64,000 nt of DNA from Colletotrichum lupini (GCF_023278565.1 NC_064678.1:2728001-2792000); one strand, 5' to 3'. Positions 1 to 10,726 are shown, counted from the first letter of the stretch. Notes: generated from the sequence alone by a model not told the origin. Made by a program: numbers and translations.

Positions 1-487
1 CCAGAGCTGTGCCGAGACCAGTCAAGGCTCCGCTTGCTCCAACAGCCGTCCTCTCGGCATTGTTCTTTGCTCCCCGTCTTCTCCTGGCATTGAAAATGTG
101 GCAAAGGCAAGCGGTGATTGCACTCCCGAGGGACAGTACAATGAATCGTAGCGGCGATACACTGAGTAAATAAAACGACTCGACATAAGTTTTATATGTT
201 GACATGTTGACGAAAAGGTGTAAAGGCTGGATGTGACTAAAGGCCGAGGTAAAGAAGGTGAGTAGTCGGGGGTCACTTGAGCTGAGCATAAAGTATTTGC
301 GAAGAAATGCGGAAAGACGCCTGCGGTCTATCGGGAGCGAAGAGAAGATTGGATGGAGCGCGGCCAGCCAGGCCAGATGGATGACAATATTGCTCACGGG
401 AACTCCGTAGAAGAGGGCAGTCCAGAGCGGTCCGATATTGCCGGGTGCAAATCTTGCGGGATATCCAAATGCTGAGAGTGATGCCAT
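1..487 (-). CDS. Rhomboid-family intramembrane serine protease, C-terminus off the left edge
   Basis: Open frame from an ATG at 485-487 to the window edge (162 residues visible). Rhomboid proteases cut transmembrane segments inside membranes. Hydrophobic segments alternate with short loops; the loop motif SHIQPLHLFVNM carries the HxxxxHxxxN signature (His85, His90, Asn94), and GASGALTG near residue 152 matches the GxSG motif with the catalytic serine. The catalytic histidine expected in a later helix lies outside the window, so activity cannot be confirmed. The N-terminus is short and shows no obvious mitochondrial presequence, which fits a secretory-pathway rhomboid better than a mitochondrial PCP1 type. 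No intron is needed in the visible part. The start is the only upstream ATG in this frame close to the first hydrophobic segment. Family assignment is firm; subfamily is not. Confidence 0.85.
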   Translation of the reverse strand, partial: MASLSAFGYPARFAPGNIGPLWTALFYGVPVSNIVIHLAWLAALHPIFSSLPIDRRRLSAFLRKYFMLSSSDPRLLTFFTSAFSHIQPLHLFVNMSTYKTYVESFYLLSVSPLRFIVLSLGSAITACLCHIFNARRRRGAKNNAERTAVGASGALTGLGTAL

Positions 488-1030
488 ATTGATACTGTCT
501 CCTGTGATGACTAGTGGGTACTGGAAATGAGAGGCGACGCTTAGACGCGGAAACTGTGAAGTGGTGCCGTTGGGTATGAACAAGAGGAGACACGATGTCT
601 TGAACTAGCTCTTAGGGGTTTTGGTTTTGTATCAGCTGGACTGGTCTTGATATCTCGAACATGGACTTCAATCTCGAGTTTCGTATGAAGGTGACTGGGG
701 GTAAAGCATGTGTAGATTGCATAGGATCTAGATGGCGTGACGTTGTCGCTTTCTGTCGAGGTAGATTCTGAAGTTCGCAGTGCTCCGTTCGAGAAAGGAG
801 CCGAAGTCGTCGTTGGATGAAAGGTGCGTGAAGAAGAAGGGTTGGTCCGTGCCTAAGGTACGTAGTGTATGACAGTGCTGATTTTGTGCTCGGCACTGTC
901 CCTCCATCCTCAAGAATTCAACTGTTCACTGTTCTTACCAACAACTTCTCGGATTTCATGCACGCTTTCACTTCAGATAACTCAGATGCTTTGGATACGC
1001 CAATAGAATCTACCTATATTTATATGCTGC
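488..1030. other. Intergenic, 5' region of the rhomboid gene and 3' end of the rhodopsin-domain gene
   Basis: About 540 bp between two minus-strand genes. I see no convincing coding frame; the short frames in it have no recognisable content. Confidence 0.6.
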
Positions 1031-2450
1031 TCATATGCTCTCACCCACTTTTCCTGGTGTCGAGATCTCTGGTTGCTTGCCAACTTGACCAGCGCCTTCC
1101 CCCTTCTCGAGATCCACCATCTCAACATCGCCAGACTGGCCACCTACAGCCTCGACTTGCCCAGCGCCGCTTTCCAACGGCTGGATTCCGGCGCTCTCAC
1201 TGCGCACGTTACCAGAACTCCGTGACCACCTGTCCAAAACGCTTTTTCTATTGGAAGTTGCCGTGGACGTCATCGTGTTCCTCTTGCTTGCGGCACCTGT
1301 GCTGTCCAACTGGCTGCGCATTGCGAGCATCAAAGTTACATGTCGGAGTAGAGGTTGCAGGGCGGGAAAACAGCCGACCCAGAGACCAACATGGAGCTCG
1401 GCGTCGGTCCATGCAGCTACAGTGAGCATCTTGTACGTCCTAGACTGTGTCAGTATGCTGAAGTCGCTAGTCTAAGCCGCGCCTTATTCGCCATAAGGAG
1501 TGCTTACGTGTTTACACCGAAGTCCGTCGTGACGATAATGGAAAATCGAACGATGCCAGTAACGACAGCAAAGATTCCCAGAGAAAAAACCAGCAAGATT
1601 TGTATGGCCTTGACGCCCATTTTGACGTAGTTCGTCACAACACATAGCGGAAGGACGACCAGCATACAATCAACAAAGATGCAGATAATGGCATGGCCCA
1701 GCATCATCGATCGCTCTTCGCGTTTGTCTCTGCATTGTCGCCATGTGCTAGAATAATTGAAGACATCACTGGAGCGATGAGTCAGCCAGCCATCGCTAGG
1801 CCTCAGGGGAGTGTCCCTCTTACGGTATCTGCGAGCATTCTGTCAAGACGAAAAAGAATCCCGACAAACTGACTATGATCACCATAGCATTGAGAGCGTA
1901 TATGCTCCAGATATATATCTCTGGCAACAAACGTCAGCAACTAAGTATGTTGGGGACTGGGATAATCATACTGTTCTTGCTCAAGCGTGGAAGAAACGCT
2001 AATATAGACAGGCGTACGGCACCAGAAGCGAGAAAGTAGACCAGCTCCATGATAGAAAGCCTCTATTCGCAGCACGTTAGTTCCGCCGAGGACTTTCAGT
2101 ATGAGAAATAGCTGACCTTGAAGAATTGAAGCAGCGTCGGCCGGGGAACATCTTCGATCTGGGCCCCGGTGCCGTAGTTGGTTGTGTCCATTTCAAGGGC
2201 CGAGAGTGTGACACACAAGGCCTGGTTCCCGTGTTAGTCCATGCAACTTACACCAGGAAGCGGCTTGACCTACCCAAGCTACTATTGCAAGGAAATCATC
2301 CCAGCCCAGAGCTTTTACTATGATCTCCCGTATGAGCAGACGGAGAGAGACCAGCAATGTCGAAACAATAATCAGAGCTAGGTTCAGGTCGAATACATGG
2401 CGTCCACCCGAGTTAGGGTGGTACCGCAAGGATTGTCCGACATCAACCAT
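1031..2450 (-). CDS. Fungal rhodopsin-domain integral membrane protein (Fung_rhodopsin family), 6 exons
   Basis: Exons on the minus strand: 2274-2450, 2117-2221, 1972-2062, 1824-1920, 1508-1768 and 1031-1439, giving 379 residues; all phases join. The family (PF20684-type, seven helices) is large in plant-associated and pathogenic ascomycetes and mostly uncharacterised; some members are PTH11-like receptors, but this one lacks an N-terminal CFEM domain. Visible landmarks: an N-terminal helix, then GWDDFLAIVAW (conserved W-D-D of the second helix), a loop with YGTG, FFKRLSIMELVYFLASGAVR, the loop ending TECSQI, and the C-terminal block TYKMLTVAAWTDAELHVGLW followed by CFPALQPLLR. The tail after residue about 270 is polar and probably cytosolic. 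The last acceptor (1440-1441) was chosen because it alone restores the TTYKM block in frame. Ligand and function are unknown. Confidence 0.85.
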
Positions 2451-4379
2451 TTCAACTCGTCAAGACAATGTCGTTGGATTTGAGTGCTTCGAAAGCTTCG
2501 AGATTCTTGCCATTCATGGAAGAGACCAAGGCCATGTGCCGATTATCCGAGGCCGCCGATGGTTATAATGGAGTCATGGACCACATTCGCCAGCGTTGAG
2601 CCTATACCAGAAGCGTGGGCTACGGAAACATCTACGTACGAGAAGGCACTTGACGCCCAAGACACGCGCCAAGCCCCGTTTCGAACAATTTGTGCCATTT
2701 TCTGACGCCTTGAGTGCTTGAGCAATCAGACACTGGAGTCTACCGAGTTTGAGAGGCCTCTGGAGGCGAAAACCAGGCCAGGCTGAGGTCGATGCGTCGA
2801 TGGGCTAGAACAGCCGCCGGAATTGCTCATCGCCGCTACATTTAGAGTTTACGCCTCAAATACCAGTCTCAGAAGCTACCTCTCCGGCTGGAAAGGCGCG
2901 GGGTGGCCAGAATAGTTCACGACATGCTGAACGATCTGTAAAAAGCGACTTGCACCAGAGCCGAAAGCTCGTAGATACGATGGTGATTGGCGCCTTATGC
3001 CTGGGGGTTTTCTTTTTTCTTCGATGATGGAATCTTGAGCAAGAACTGTCATTCTACCATCGGAGGAGTTTTCAGCTCTGTCGTTGTCGTCACGCAGATC
3101 ACATCGCACAGGATTGAGAGGTACCGCCCATCTTCATGTTCCGTTCCCGGATGCTTTCTCCCTTTCTCCCTTTCTCCCTTTCTTCTTTCCTTCGATTTCC
3201 TTCGATTTTCTTTCTTATTAAGAAGACGAGTTCCAGAACACCTGTGTAACGGTTGTGTTTCTTCGGCGATGACTGTGTATGGTGCTTCTCGAAAGCTTGG
3301 CCTGGACCCCGAGCTTGACTTGACATGACGAAAGCGTCCAGATCCAAACCTAAATAGTAGCCTTTAAGATTTAAAGCATTACCCCTCGGCTATAACCGAG
3401 CAGTTCTCATCGAGGAAATAGTCTTTAGTTTCGCAGCGCGTTGAATGTTCACTGCCCACACATCGATCGGGCTGTGCTTACTCATGCCCAAAACGACACA
3501 TGCATTCCTCGCCATTGCCGCGTCCAGGCCTCCCTTCAAAGACATTTACGATTGATTCAATTTAGCATGCCACTGAACAAGACCGGCGCCCTCTCATCAA
3601 AAAACTTGGCAAGAAACAGCAGTTCTTATTAATTCTTTCATCAATGGAACCTCGGAGCACATAAGTAAGCAGGGAGCCTGTCTACGATCCAGACGAGTTC
3701 GGCACTCAGATGCGAGGCAACTTGATCAATACTTCCACCATTGTTCTTGCAATTCGATCCTCTTCTCGGTTGGTCTTGGCATACAACGCCTTTGACGAAC
3801 GCGGCAATCGCTGATCCATACCAACACAAACGAGCGGCAGCAGTCTTGGCCCAATTCCACACCCTGCGTCACTTGTTCCGCCGGCTCGCGGAGAGAGGGG
3901 GCCAAGGGACTTTGAGAATCTCAAATCGAACGAATTGCTTCGTCACCTAAGTTCGACGAGTCGATCTGAGTATCTGGGTACTTGCCCCGAATTTTGGAGG
4001 TGAGAGCTGGGAGATATTCTTTCTTTATTCACTTTCAGCTTACCCCGAGCCAAAGGTCCTACGTCAATCTCATCCCTTGCAACACCCTCAGCTCTGCCAA
4101 CCAAGCTCCCAACACTGCACGTCAATATTTTTCCCCCCTTCTTCGGAATAAAGCCAAACGAATGCTTCAATTCAGAGCTCGGAGTTTGGGTATTCCAAAG
4201 TAAGCTCCGACCACATTAAAGTCCAAAAAGAAGAACAAGCAAAGGGAGAAGAGCACCCATCGGCACAGTTCGTGGTACGCCAAACTAGCAAATCGCCGTT
4301 TTCGTCAGGACACCAAGCAAAGAATCTCATCAGCCTACGTACAAGCCGAACAAAACCAGAGAGCAAACTTCCCTTCCTA
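2451..4379. other. Gene-poor intergenic stretch
   Basis: About 1.9 kb with only short, low-quality frames on both strands. It should hold the promoters of the rhodopsin-domain gene (minus) and of the gene starting at 4380 (plus). A 7-bp pyrimidine repeat lies at 3155-3182. No RNA gene or mobile element was recognised. Confidence 0.6.
3155..3182 (+). repeat. Short tandem repeat, unit TTTCTCC
   Basis: Nearly four copies of the 7-base unit inside a longer pyrimidine-rich tract. Such tracts are common in fungal promoters; nothing more can be said. Confidence 0.8.
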
Positions 4380-5036
4380 ATGAGTACCTCGTCTCAATCC
4401 GACAGCATCGCCCCTGCCGCCGACTCCGCCGCCCAAACCGTCAACTCCCTTCTCCTACGCACTTATGCTCTGCTGCAAACGCCTCTGTCCATCCTGAAGC
4501 TTCACCAGGCTCTCAACGCCGCAGACCAGGCCCTTGCCATTGCGGCGCACTTGCACCGCTTTGACCTCGAGCCTCGCGCCTACCTGTACCGCGGTCATGT
4601 ACTGAGTGCCTGGGGCCGTTGGCGCGAGGCTCACGCCGCATACGTCCGGGCCGCCAGTGTGAGGGGGGTCGGGTTCGCGGGGACGAACATCCGGGGCTTG
4701 ACGAGGGATTGTCTGACGATGATTGAGTTTGAGGATGTGAGGCGTCGGAACATGAGGCGCGCTCTGGAGATTGAAGGCCAAGCAACAAAGGATGGGTTGA
4801 AGATGGTTCGATTTAGGGACGAGGAGAGTCTGGTTCTTAAGGCCTTTTACGATTATGATGATGACGATGATACTAATGACGACATTGACGGCGATGATGA
4901 GACGCAATCCGAAGCGAGTCACAGCGGGCTCTATCTTATTTTGAACGGCAGCGGAGAAGTTGTCGGTAGCCGGGAGAGTCTGCCTGACTTGAGGAGTGTA
5001 CGTGGTAGATCTGTCACCAGATCGCCGACGCTGTGA
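4380..5036 (+). CDS. Hypothetical protein with a helical-repeat-like core and acidic C-terminus
   Basis: Single exon, 218 residues from the ATG at 4380. The frame stays open to an ATG at 4272, but that extension (MVRQTSKSPF...) is basic and uninformative, and the 4380 start is followed by a typical Ser/Ala-rich N-terminus. Residues about 20-95 are Ala/Leu-rich and amphipathic, with spacing like two tetratricopeptide-type helix pairs (QALNAADQALAIAAHLHRF, then YLYRGHVLSAWGRWREAHAA). A run of Asp residues follows near 160-180. I do not recognise the family. The TPR-like reading is inference from helix periodicity only; a scaffold or partner-binding role would follow if correct. Confidence 0.65.
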   Translation: MSTSSQSDSIAPAADSAAQTVNSLLLRTYALLQTPLSILKLHQALNAADQALAIAAHLHRFDLEPRAYLYRGHVLSAWGRWREAHAAYVRAASVRGVGFAGTNIRGLTRDCLTMIEFEDVRRRNMRRALEIEGQATKDGLKMVRFRDEESLVLKAFYDYDDDDDTNDDIDGDDETQSEASHSGLYLILNGSGEVVGSRESLPDLRSVRGRSVTRSPTL

Positions 5037-5531
5037 GTTTAAGGGGCGGGAGTATGATGGTAATTACGAGTAAAATAGCCACATTTTCAAAACGGAAGCG
5101 TTTTGTATGAGCGCCGCTAATTGAGAAACTCATATGATCCGTCAGAAAGCTCTAACAACAAGTTGTTTGCCTCATCTTTCCCTTTTTGGCTGCTTTTGTG
5201 AAGTCAAACCATTGAGTCCTTTGATGGCATTATCAATGTCGCGACCTGTTTCATTTCAAAGCAAGCATAGACACCAAAGTCTTTGTGTTCTGCGATTCCC
5301 TTGCATCATCCTCATATCATCTTACATCAAGCATCCAAATGATGCCACGATGAGGTCTCCAGAAGACACGAGAAGATCCAACGCCATCCAAAGTTGGGCC
5401 AAAGATTGATAACTTTAGGAGATCCCTTAAAGCTAAAAGGTTTGAGAATATTTGATGCTCATTCTTCGTTCGACCTAGATTCTGCTCGGGCCCTCGAGTG
5501 TGACTTCACCAAACTGTGTACTTTCTGACCG
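5037..5531. other. Intergenic, 3' end of the 4380 gene and promoter of the 5532 gene
   Basis: About 500 bp, no gene seen. Confidence 0.6.
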
Positions 5532-8500
5532 ATGGAGATTTCAAGCGTCATGTCGGAGAAAGGGAAGCCAGCGTCGCCGACGCCCAGTGACTCACAGAAC
5601 AGTGGAAACGATGGCACGACAACCTCCTCCTTGATAATTGCCACACCAGCTGAAGAAACCTCTGCTGACGCTGTACGAAAAAGATCGCAAGTGACAGCAC
5701 AGGCGTCAACCGCCTCCGATGAAGCCTCGCCAGAGTCGGAATCGAAGCACATAACGACCTCATCGTCAGATCAGAGCCAGATTTCATCTTCTCAACAGAT
5801 ACCGAAGTCATCAGACGAGCAGGAAGTCAAGCCCGAAGGAACGGAGTCTTCTAGCGAGACAGATACCAAACCTAGACTTGGCTCAGGTGCCATCAGTTGC
5901 CTACTATCCGCACTCGATGACGAGATCGCACCACCTTCCTGGCAAAAGCCCCCTGAAATCTCAGACAACGGGAGTGGCCAGACGTGCAATACATCACTGG
6001 CTCCAATTGTTCCCAATCCAGATATTATCAGCCCCCTCGACCTCACGTCGTCCTCCCCTCGTGCACAAGTCCAACCATCGACGTCAACATCAATAGCCTC
6101 ACGACCACCCAAGAAGAAGTTCGAATCGGTTGACGAAGGCTCTAAAGACGATGGGTCTGGCCCCAGTCGTAAAGTTAGCGAGGAAACAGAAGCTACCGCT
6201 GCCGATTCTGATTGCTTTCACCAGAATCCCGGTCCTGGGACTGCACTCGGAGCAGTCTATAATCGTCCCTTATACTCTTTGTCGATCGAAGAAGCATTGG
6301 ACTCGCAGTCGATGAGTGCCGTGCTCGGAAGAGCAAACAAACCCTCCCCTCAACGTCCTCTTTCGACAGAGACTGGCCCGAGGAACAACGTCATTGGAAA
6401 TGGCAAGGACGATGATATAGGCGATGATGACCCTCATATCCTACCATCGGCAGCCTTGCAGGAAGCGGAACCCCTAGCGTCGGGGTCAGCCAACTCAGAA
6501 ACCCCTTCACCTGCACCTGTGAGACCTTTGACACCGAGAGGGCTAGTGGCAGCGCGTGAGAGGGCAAAGAGAGAAAGAGAGCGCAACGGCACTCAACAGG
6601 TGACGGACGAGAGACCGCCGTATCCCGAAGATTCCATGGAATTTCCAGCTTCGAGACGTTGTCGGCCGGAGTCTTCCCAAACAGTCACGTCTCCTGGGGA
6701 GAGCCATGCTCGAAACCGAGACGTGTCACCTATATCACCGATCATACATACTCCTACGCCAACTAGACCGGGAGACATACCAGGCTTCATGAGATCCAAC
6801 GAGCCGGTCTCGCCCTCCACTCCCATCCAGAACCAACGACGGCATGGCTCCCGGTCCTCATCAACAGACACCATAGTCCAGCCGCCACCCCCGGTCCATG
6901 ACCATCAACGCCGCCGTCTGCTCTCCGCCGGTCTAGGCGCATACAACAACGAGCCAGGCCGCTCCGGCGCGGGCTTCACCCTCCGCCGCATCAAGGTCCC
7001 GCCTCCGGGCGCTCCAGCCCGCACACACATCTTCATCCGCCCGCAGCCCCTCCCCGGCGGTGAAGAGGAGCGCAGGATGATCATCCAAGTCTGGAATGAC
7101 ACGTTCGCGACGATGCCCTCCGAGTTCCAGACGATGCTCTCGAGCCGCCTCCGGTACCCGCGCTACACCCGCGACGTGGCGGCCCGGCTCCGCAAGGAAG
7201 AGTTCGAAAAGGCGACAGGGGAGAGCATGTCCTCGGACGACTACTACGCCCTCTTCGACCTCGAGACATCCAACGACGGCATGATTTCCGCGCTGCTGGA
7301 GTGGATGCAGGGGCGGACGTGGGTCAAGGTCCCGTTTGTGAACCGCATCATTCACCAGCTTTGCCGGCTGATGTATACCTCTGCACAGGAGGAGGCGCGG
7401 CTGCGGCTGACGTATCGGCAGGACATGGATGCCGTCATGGAGAAGCTCGACGAGGTGGAGGTGAAGTGCGCGGCGGAGAGGATGGAGAGGGCCTGGAGGC
7501 AGCTGGATGGGTCTGTAAGGAGGCAGCATGAGTTTATCCAGCAGACTCTCACGCGTAATGGCGATCACTGGGGCCACATACCGGGCGTGGTGGTGATGAG
7601 TGGGTGCTCCAGGGACGCAAGACGTTGGGAGACGTTCCTTGAGACGGCGCGCGTGCTGGTCCTCGATCACCGCAACACCGAGGAGATCATTGAGAACAGA
7701 ATCAGCGATAGTGGAGAGATTCTACAACAGGACCTCGAACAGCTGAACGGCGTGCTTAGAGACATGGCGAAGAACAGCAGGGAAGTGAACGAGTATGTCG
7801 GGGCCAGACATCAAGGGGACCAGGTGCAGCGGATGTTCCAGATCGACAACAAGGATCTGGTCGATTCTCTCAGGATCCTCGATGACCAGGTCAAGCGTGA
7901 TAATGACGAGCGTAGGTCTGCCGTCATGGCCTTTACCAAGATCGCGACAGAGCGGTTGGAGGTGCGCCAGAGATATGCTAGCAGCCTGGACTACGCTGCG
8001 CAACACGCTCGCGAATCGACTACGCTCGCACCGGGTTTCCAGCCGCAGCCTCCGACTGGGACCTTCGGCAACCATTCGCTGTGTTCAGCTCCCAACGAAA
8101 TGAGACTCGGCGTTCCCGTGGCGAGCATCCCATCAGAGGCGCCAGCATTCAACACCACCTCTCAGCAAGAAACCCCGCCTCCCCGTGATGGGGTCAGATT
8201 CGTCTTGAGTCCTAGAGGCAGCCAGGTTGTAGAGTTCATGGACACGACGGTAGCTCCTGAGCCAAGCCCCGTCTTCACAGATCCCTTTACGAAAACCTGG
8301 GAAAACCTCGATCTGGCCGCGGCGAGGCCAGAGTGCCTGCGGTGTCCCACGCTGGAGCAGGAGATCAGTGCTAGACTTGCGGAAATTAAGGACTATTGCC
8401 GCTTACTGAAGTACAGACTGGATGAGAAACTGAAGCTCGAGAGCGCACTCGAAGCCGTGAGTGAGCGCAAGATCAGAGAAGCGATGGAAGCCCTTCACAA

Positions 8501-10061
8501 CTACAAGAAGCTTCTGGGTCGTCCAGAGGTGCCCGAGTCTCTGCAGTGCATCGTGGACCTGTTAGAGATGCATGGCAAGCGAGTATCCGACCAGGTCGGC
8601 TTGCTGAATATGTCCCTTCAGCTGGGGCAAGCTGGCGATTCGACGGACAAGATGCTAGCAGAAACGAGGACAACGATTAGGTCTGTTAAACGACTAGCTG
8701 ACGCCATCCTCGAGCTCAAATCCCAGATGGCACTATACCTCGAGAAACCCTTTCCCAAGACAGGCGATCAATCTGACTCAGGCGAGAAAGACGTACCGGA
8801 GAATGAAAAACAAGCCCGCTTGATAAAGTCGCTGCAAAGACAAGTCCAAGAGTTGTCGGAACGGACCAAGCGTACTCTAGAACAGCAGGCGACAGAGAAG
8901 CTCGAGCTAGCGCGCAGGGTAGAGTCATGCATGAAAGAGGAGAGAGATCGCCTCAGAGAACAGGTTCGCACTTTCCAGAGCAAGCTTGAAGATATGCAGG
9001 CCGAAGCCCAAGAGCGAGATTCGAATACGGAGCAGATTGTATCGGATAGACTCAGAGAACTCCACAGAGAACGGGAGACGCAAGAGACGGAACTTCGGAA
9101 TCTCGAAGCCCAGAACAACGCTTTGGAGGAGCAACGTCAAAAGACCACAGATAAGCTCGCGGCTTTACAGACGGCCAAGGAAGAGAGCGAAAACGAACTG
9201 GCAGAACTTGCACGACAAACCCAAGAGCTTCAAATTAAGCTTCAAGCTAAGAGCGAAGCGATGAAGTGGACATCGTACATGACTATTCCTAGGGCTGTGG
9301 ATGACGCCGGCTCTGATGCTCAACAAAGTCAAAGAGCTTCTCACCTGCGGGCAGAGCTGATGGCTGCGCTTAGCAAGGCACGGTCAGAATCATATCGCAT
9401 ATTTGGAGACCAACAAACGAGGAAGACTCTGCCAGATATCATACAGAGTGTCCTGTGGCCTGACACCAAAGCAAAGGAGGGCATCAACGCTGATGTGCCC
9501 AACTTCTGGAGGCTAGCGGATTTTGTGAGAAGGAGAAAGGAAATCATAGCAGCACTCGAACAGAGGGATTTGCACAGCTTGCAGAGAGCATTCAACTTGC
9601 TTGAAGTGCTCCACGAGTGGAATAGCAACTTGGGTGCTTGGCAGACAGAAGCCCAAACAGCAGAGGTTTGGCGATCCATCAATCTCCTCAGATCGTACGC
9701 CAATCTTGAGCTTGGAAAGATCGAAGGGCTCGAAGCTAATGCCTCAGAGAGGCGCAAGGTCGCCGGGGCATTGTTCGAGCAAGCGACGGCTTCTGAAGAC
9801 GCAGGAGAGATCAAGAAGCCATGGAGTTCCTTGCAGAACAGCCTGGAGGTACAGCTAAACGAAAAAGCTGACGACGCTTCCGCTTGCGACTGCAAGTTTA
9901 AACCTCGCCTCTGTCCAAAGCACCAGACTGATGGTGGACTCATGTTCCATAACTTTATGGAGTCAGATGGTTCGAGGCCGGCGGAGATAGAGTTGACGCA
10001 GGAGGCGTCCGAGGTGCTTCAGCGATTTGGAGAGACGTTCAAGGTATCGTCCCCAGTGTAG
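5532..10061 (+). CDS. Large coiled-coil protein of unknown function, 1,509 residues, intronless
   Basis: One uninterrupted frame. The first ATG (5532) is used; a second at 5547 has a similar context and could be the real start. Residues 1 to about 475 are Ser/Pro/Glu-rich and look disordered, with repeated SP and TP sites. From about 480 (GFTLRRIKVPPPGAPARTH) a denser globular or helical part begins, with Trp-rich stretches such as MIIQVWNDTF and WVKVPFVNRI. Long heptad-like coiled coils occupy roughly 620-790 and 930-1250. A compact helical region follows, then a Cys/His patch near 1450 (CDCKFKPRLCPKH) that could bind a metal. No enzyme motif is visible. Size, disorder and coiled coils suggest a scaffold (cytoskeleton, septum or spindle-pole type), but this is inference. 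The lack of introns over 4.5 kb contrasts with most neighbours. Confidence 0.85.
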   Translation: MEISSVMSEKGKPASPTPSDSQNSGNDGTTTSSLIIATPAEETSADAVRKRSQVTAQASTASDEASPESESKHITTSSSDQSQISSSQQIPKSSDEQEVKPEGTESSSETDTKPRLGSGAISCLLSALDDEIAPPSWQKPPEISDNGSGQTCNTSLAPIVPNPDIISPLDLTSSSPRAQVQPSTSTSIASRPPKKKFESVDEGSKDDGSGPSRKVSEETEATAADSDCFHQNPGPGTALGAVYNRPLYSLSIEEALDSQSMSAVLGRANKPSPQRPLSTETGPRNNVIGNGKDDDIGDDDPHILPSAALQEAEPLASGSANSETPSPAPVRPLTPRGLVAARERAKRERERNGTQQVTDERPPYPEDSMEFPASRRCRPESSQTVTSPGESHARNRDVSPISPIIHTPTPTRPGDIPGFMRSNEPVSPSTPIQNQRRHGSRSSSTDTIVQPPPPVHDHQRRRLLSAGLGAYNNEPGRSGAGFTLRRIKVPPPGAPARTHIFIRPQPLPGGEEERRMIIQVWNDTFATMPSEFQTMLSSRLRYPRYTRDVAARLRKEEFEKATGESMSSDDYYALFDLETSNDGMISALLEWMQGRTWVKVPFVNRIIHQLCRLMYTSAQEEARLRLTYRQDMDAVMEKLDEVEVKCAAERMERAWRQLDGSVRRQHEFIQQTLTRNGDHWGHIPGVVVMSGCSRDARRWETFLETARVLVLDHRNTEEIIENRISDSGEILQQDLEQLNGVLRDMAKNSREVNEYVGARHQGDQVQRMFQIDNKDLVDSLRILDDQVKRDNDERRSAVMAFTKIATERLEVRQRYASSLDYAAQHARESTTLAPGFQPQPPTGTFGNHSLCSAPNEMRLGVPVASIPSEAPAFNTTSQQETPPPRDGVRFVLSPRGSQVVEFMDTTVAPEPSPVFTDPFTKTWENLDLAAARPECLRCPTLEQEISARLAEIKDYCRLLKYRLDEKLKLESALEAVSERKIREAMEALHNYKKLLGRPEVPESLQCIVDLLEMHGKRVSDQVGLLNMSLQLGQAGDSTDKMLAETRTTIRSVKRLADAILELKSQMALYLEKPFPKTGDQSDSGEKDVPENEKQARLIKSLQRQVQELSERTKRTLEQQATEKLELARRVESCMKEERDRLREQVRTFQSKLEDMQAEAQERDSNTEQIVSDRLRELHRERETQETELRNLEAQNNALEEQRQKTTDKLAALQTAKEESENELAELARQTQELQIKLQAKSEAMKWTSYMTIPRAVDDAGSDAQQSQRASHLRAELMAALSKARSESYRIFGDQQTRKTLPDIIQSVLWPDTKAKEGINADVPNFWRLADFVRRRKEIIAALEQRDLHSLQRAFNLLEVLHEWNSNLGAWQTEAQTAEVWRSINLLRSYANLELGKIEGLEANASERRKVAGALFEQATASEDAGEIKKPWSSLQNSLEVQLNEKADDASACDCKFKPRLCPKHQTDGGLMFHNFMESDGSRPAEIELTQEASEVLQRFGETFKVSSPV

Positions 10062-10405
10062 GCTCGCGCGAGAGCGGATGTGTCCGGTAAAGAGATTGCG
10101 TACGCTTCGACAAGAGAGAATTCTGCAAGAGGATGATGATCTGCAAAGCGGTTTTGATGTCGGGTTGGCCCCAGAAAGGAGCAAATGAGAATGCATACCG
10201 GATGCTTGTTTGTTTTTCGCCATCGATTTGCAATCTACAAAGACCTGGCTGCTATCGCCGCGTGGTGTTAGTCACTTGTAACGATGTTGAGATCCTGTTC
10301 CTAGAGTTAGAGTCGATAGGTGAAGTGGCGTTTGTCTCTGTCTCTGTCTCTGCATCCGCGCGGCCAGCTGATTCATGTGTTTCCCCGTTGACCAGGGCAG
10401 CGAAG

Positions 10406-10461
10406 TACCGTAGAAACTCGAGCACTTCAAACTTGCGTTAGCCCGTGCCAACCCTGCTAGC
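10406..10461 (+). repeat. Left arm of a perfect 56-bp inverted repeat
   Basis: Exactly matches the reverse complement of 10671-10726. The arm runs from TACCGTAGAAACTCG to CCCTGCTAGC with no mismatch, and identity ends abruptly on both sides. The 209-bp spacer (10462-10670) is partly AT-rich and contains the short palindrome GATTATATAATC. Confidence 0.95.
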
Positions 10462-10670
10462 GCTCTGGCAGAATCGTAATACTGCCCAAAGTGGTCAAAT
10501 ATGGTCGCCACTATTCCGATTTTCCTGGCCAATGATAGCTCGCCGTCGAGGCTGGAGGCAGTTGGGCAGGAGTAAAGAATGAGAAATAATCACTTACCGC
10601 CTTCCATATACAGTATAGTCGATTATATAATCGAATATAATTGACCCCCAGGAAGGGCTTAGTATGGGAA

Positions 10671-10726
10671 GCTAGCAGGGTTGGCACGGGCTAACGCAAG
10701 TTTGAAGTGCTCGAGTTTCTACGGTA
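10671..10726 (-). repeat. Right arm of a perfect 56-bp inverted repeat
   Basis: Reverse complement of 10406-10461; begins GCTAGCAGGG and ends TTTCTACGGTA. No coding sequence or transposase signature lies between the arms. Confidence 0.95.

Noticed and set aside
6933..7670. 245-codon minus-strand frame inside the coiled-coil gene
   Set aside because: Antisense shadow of a GC-rich coding stretch; His/Arg/Pro-rich and without a plausible start context.
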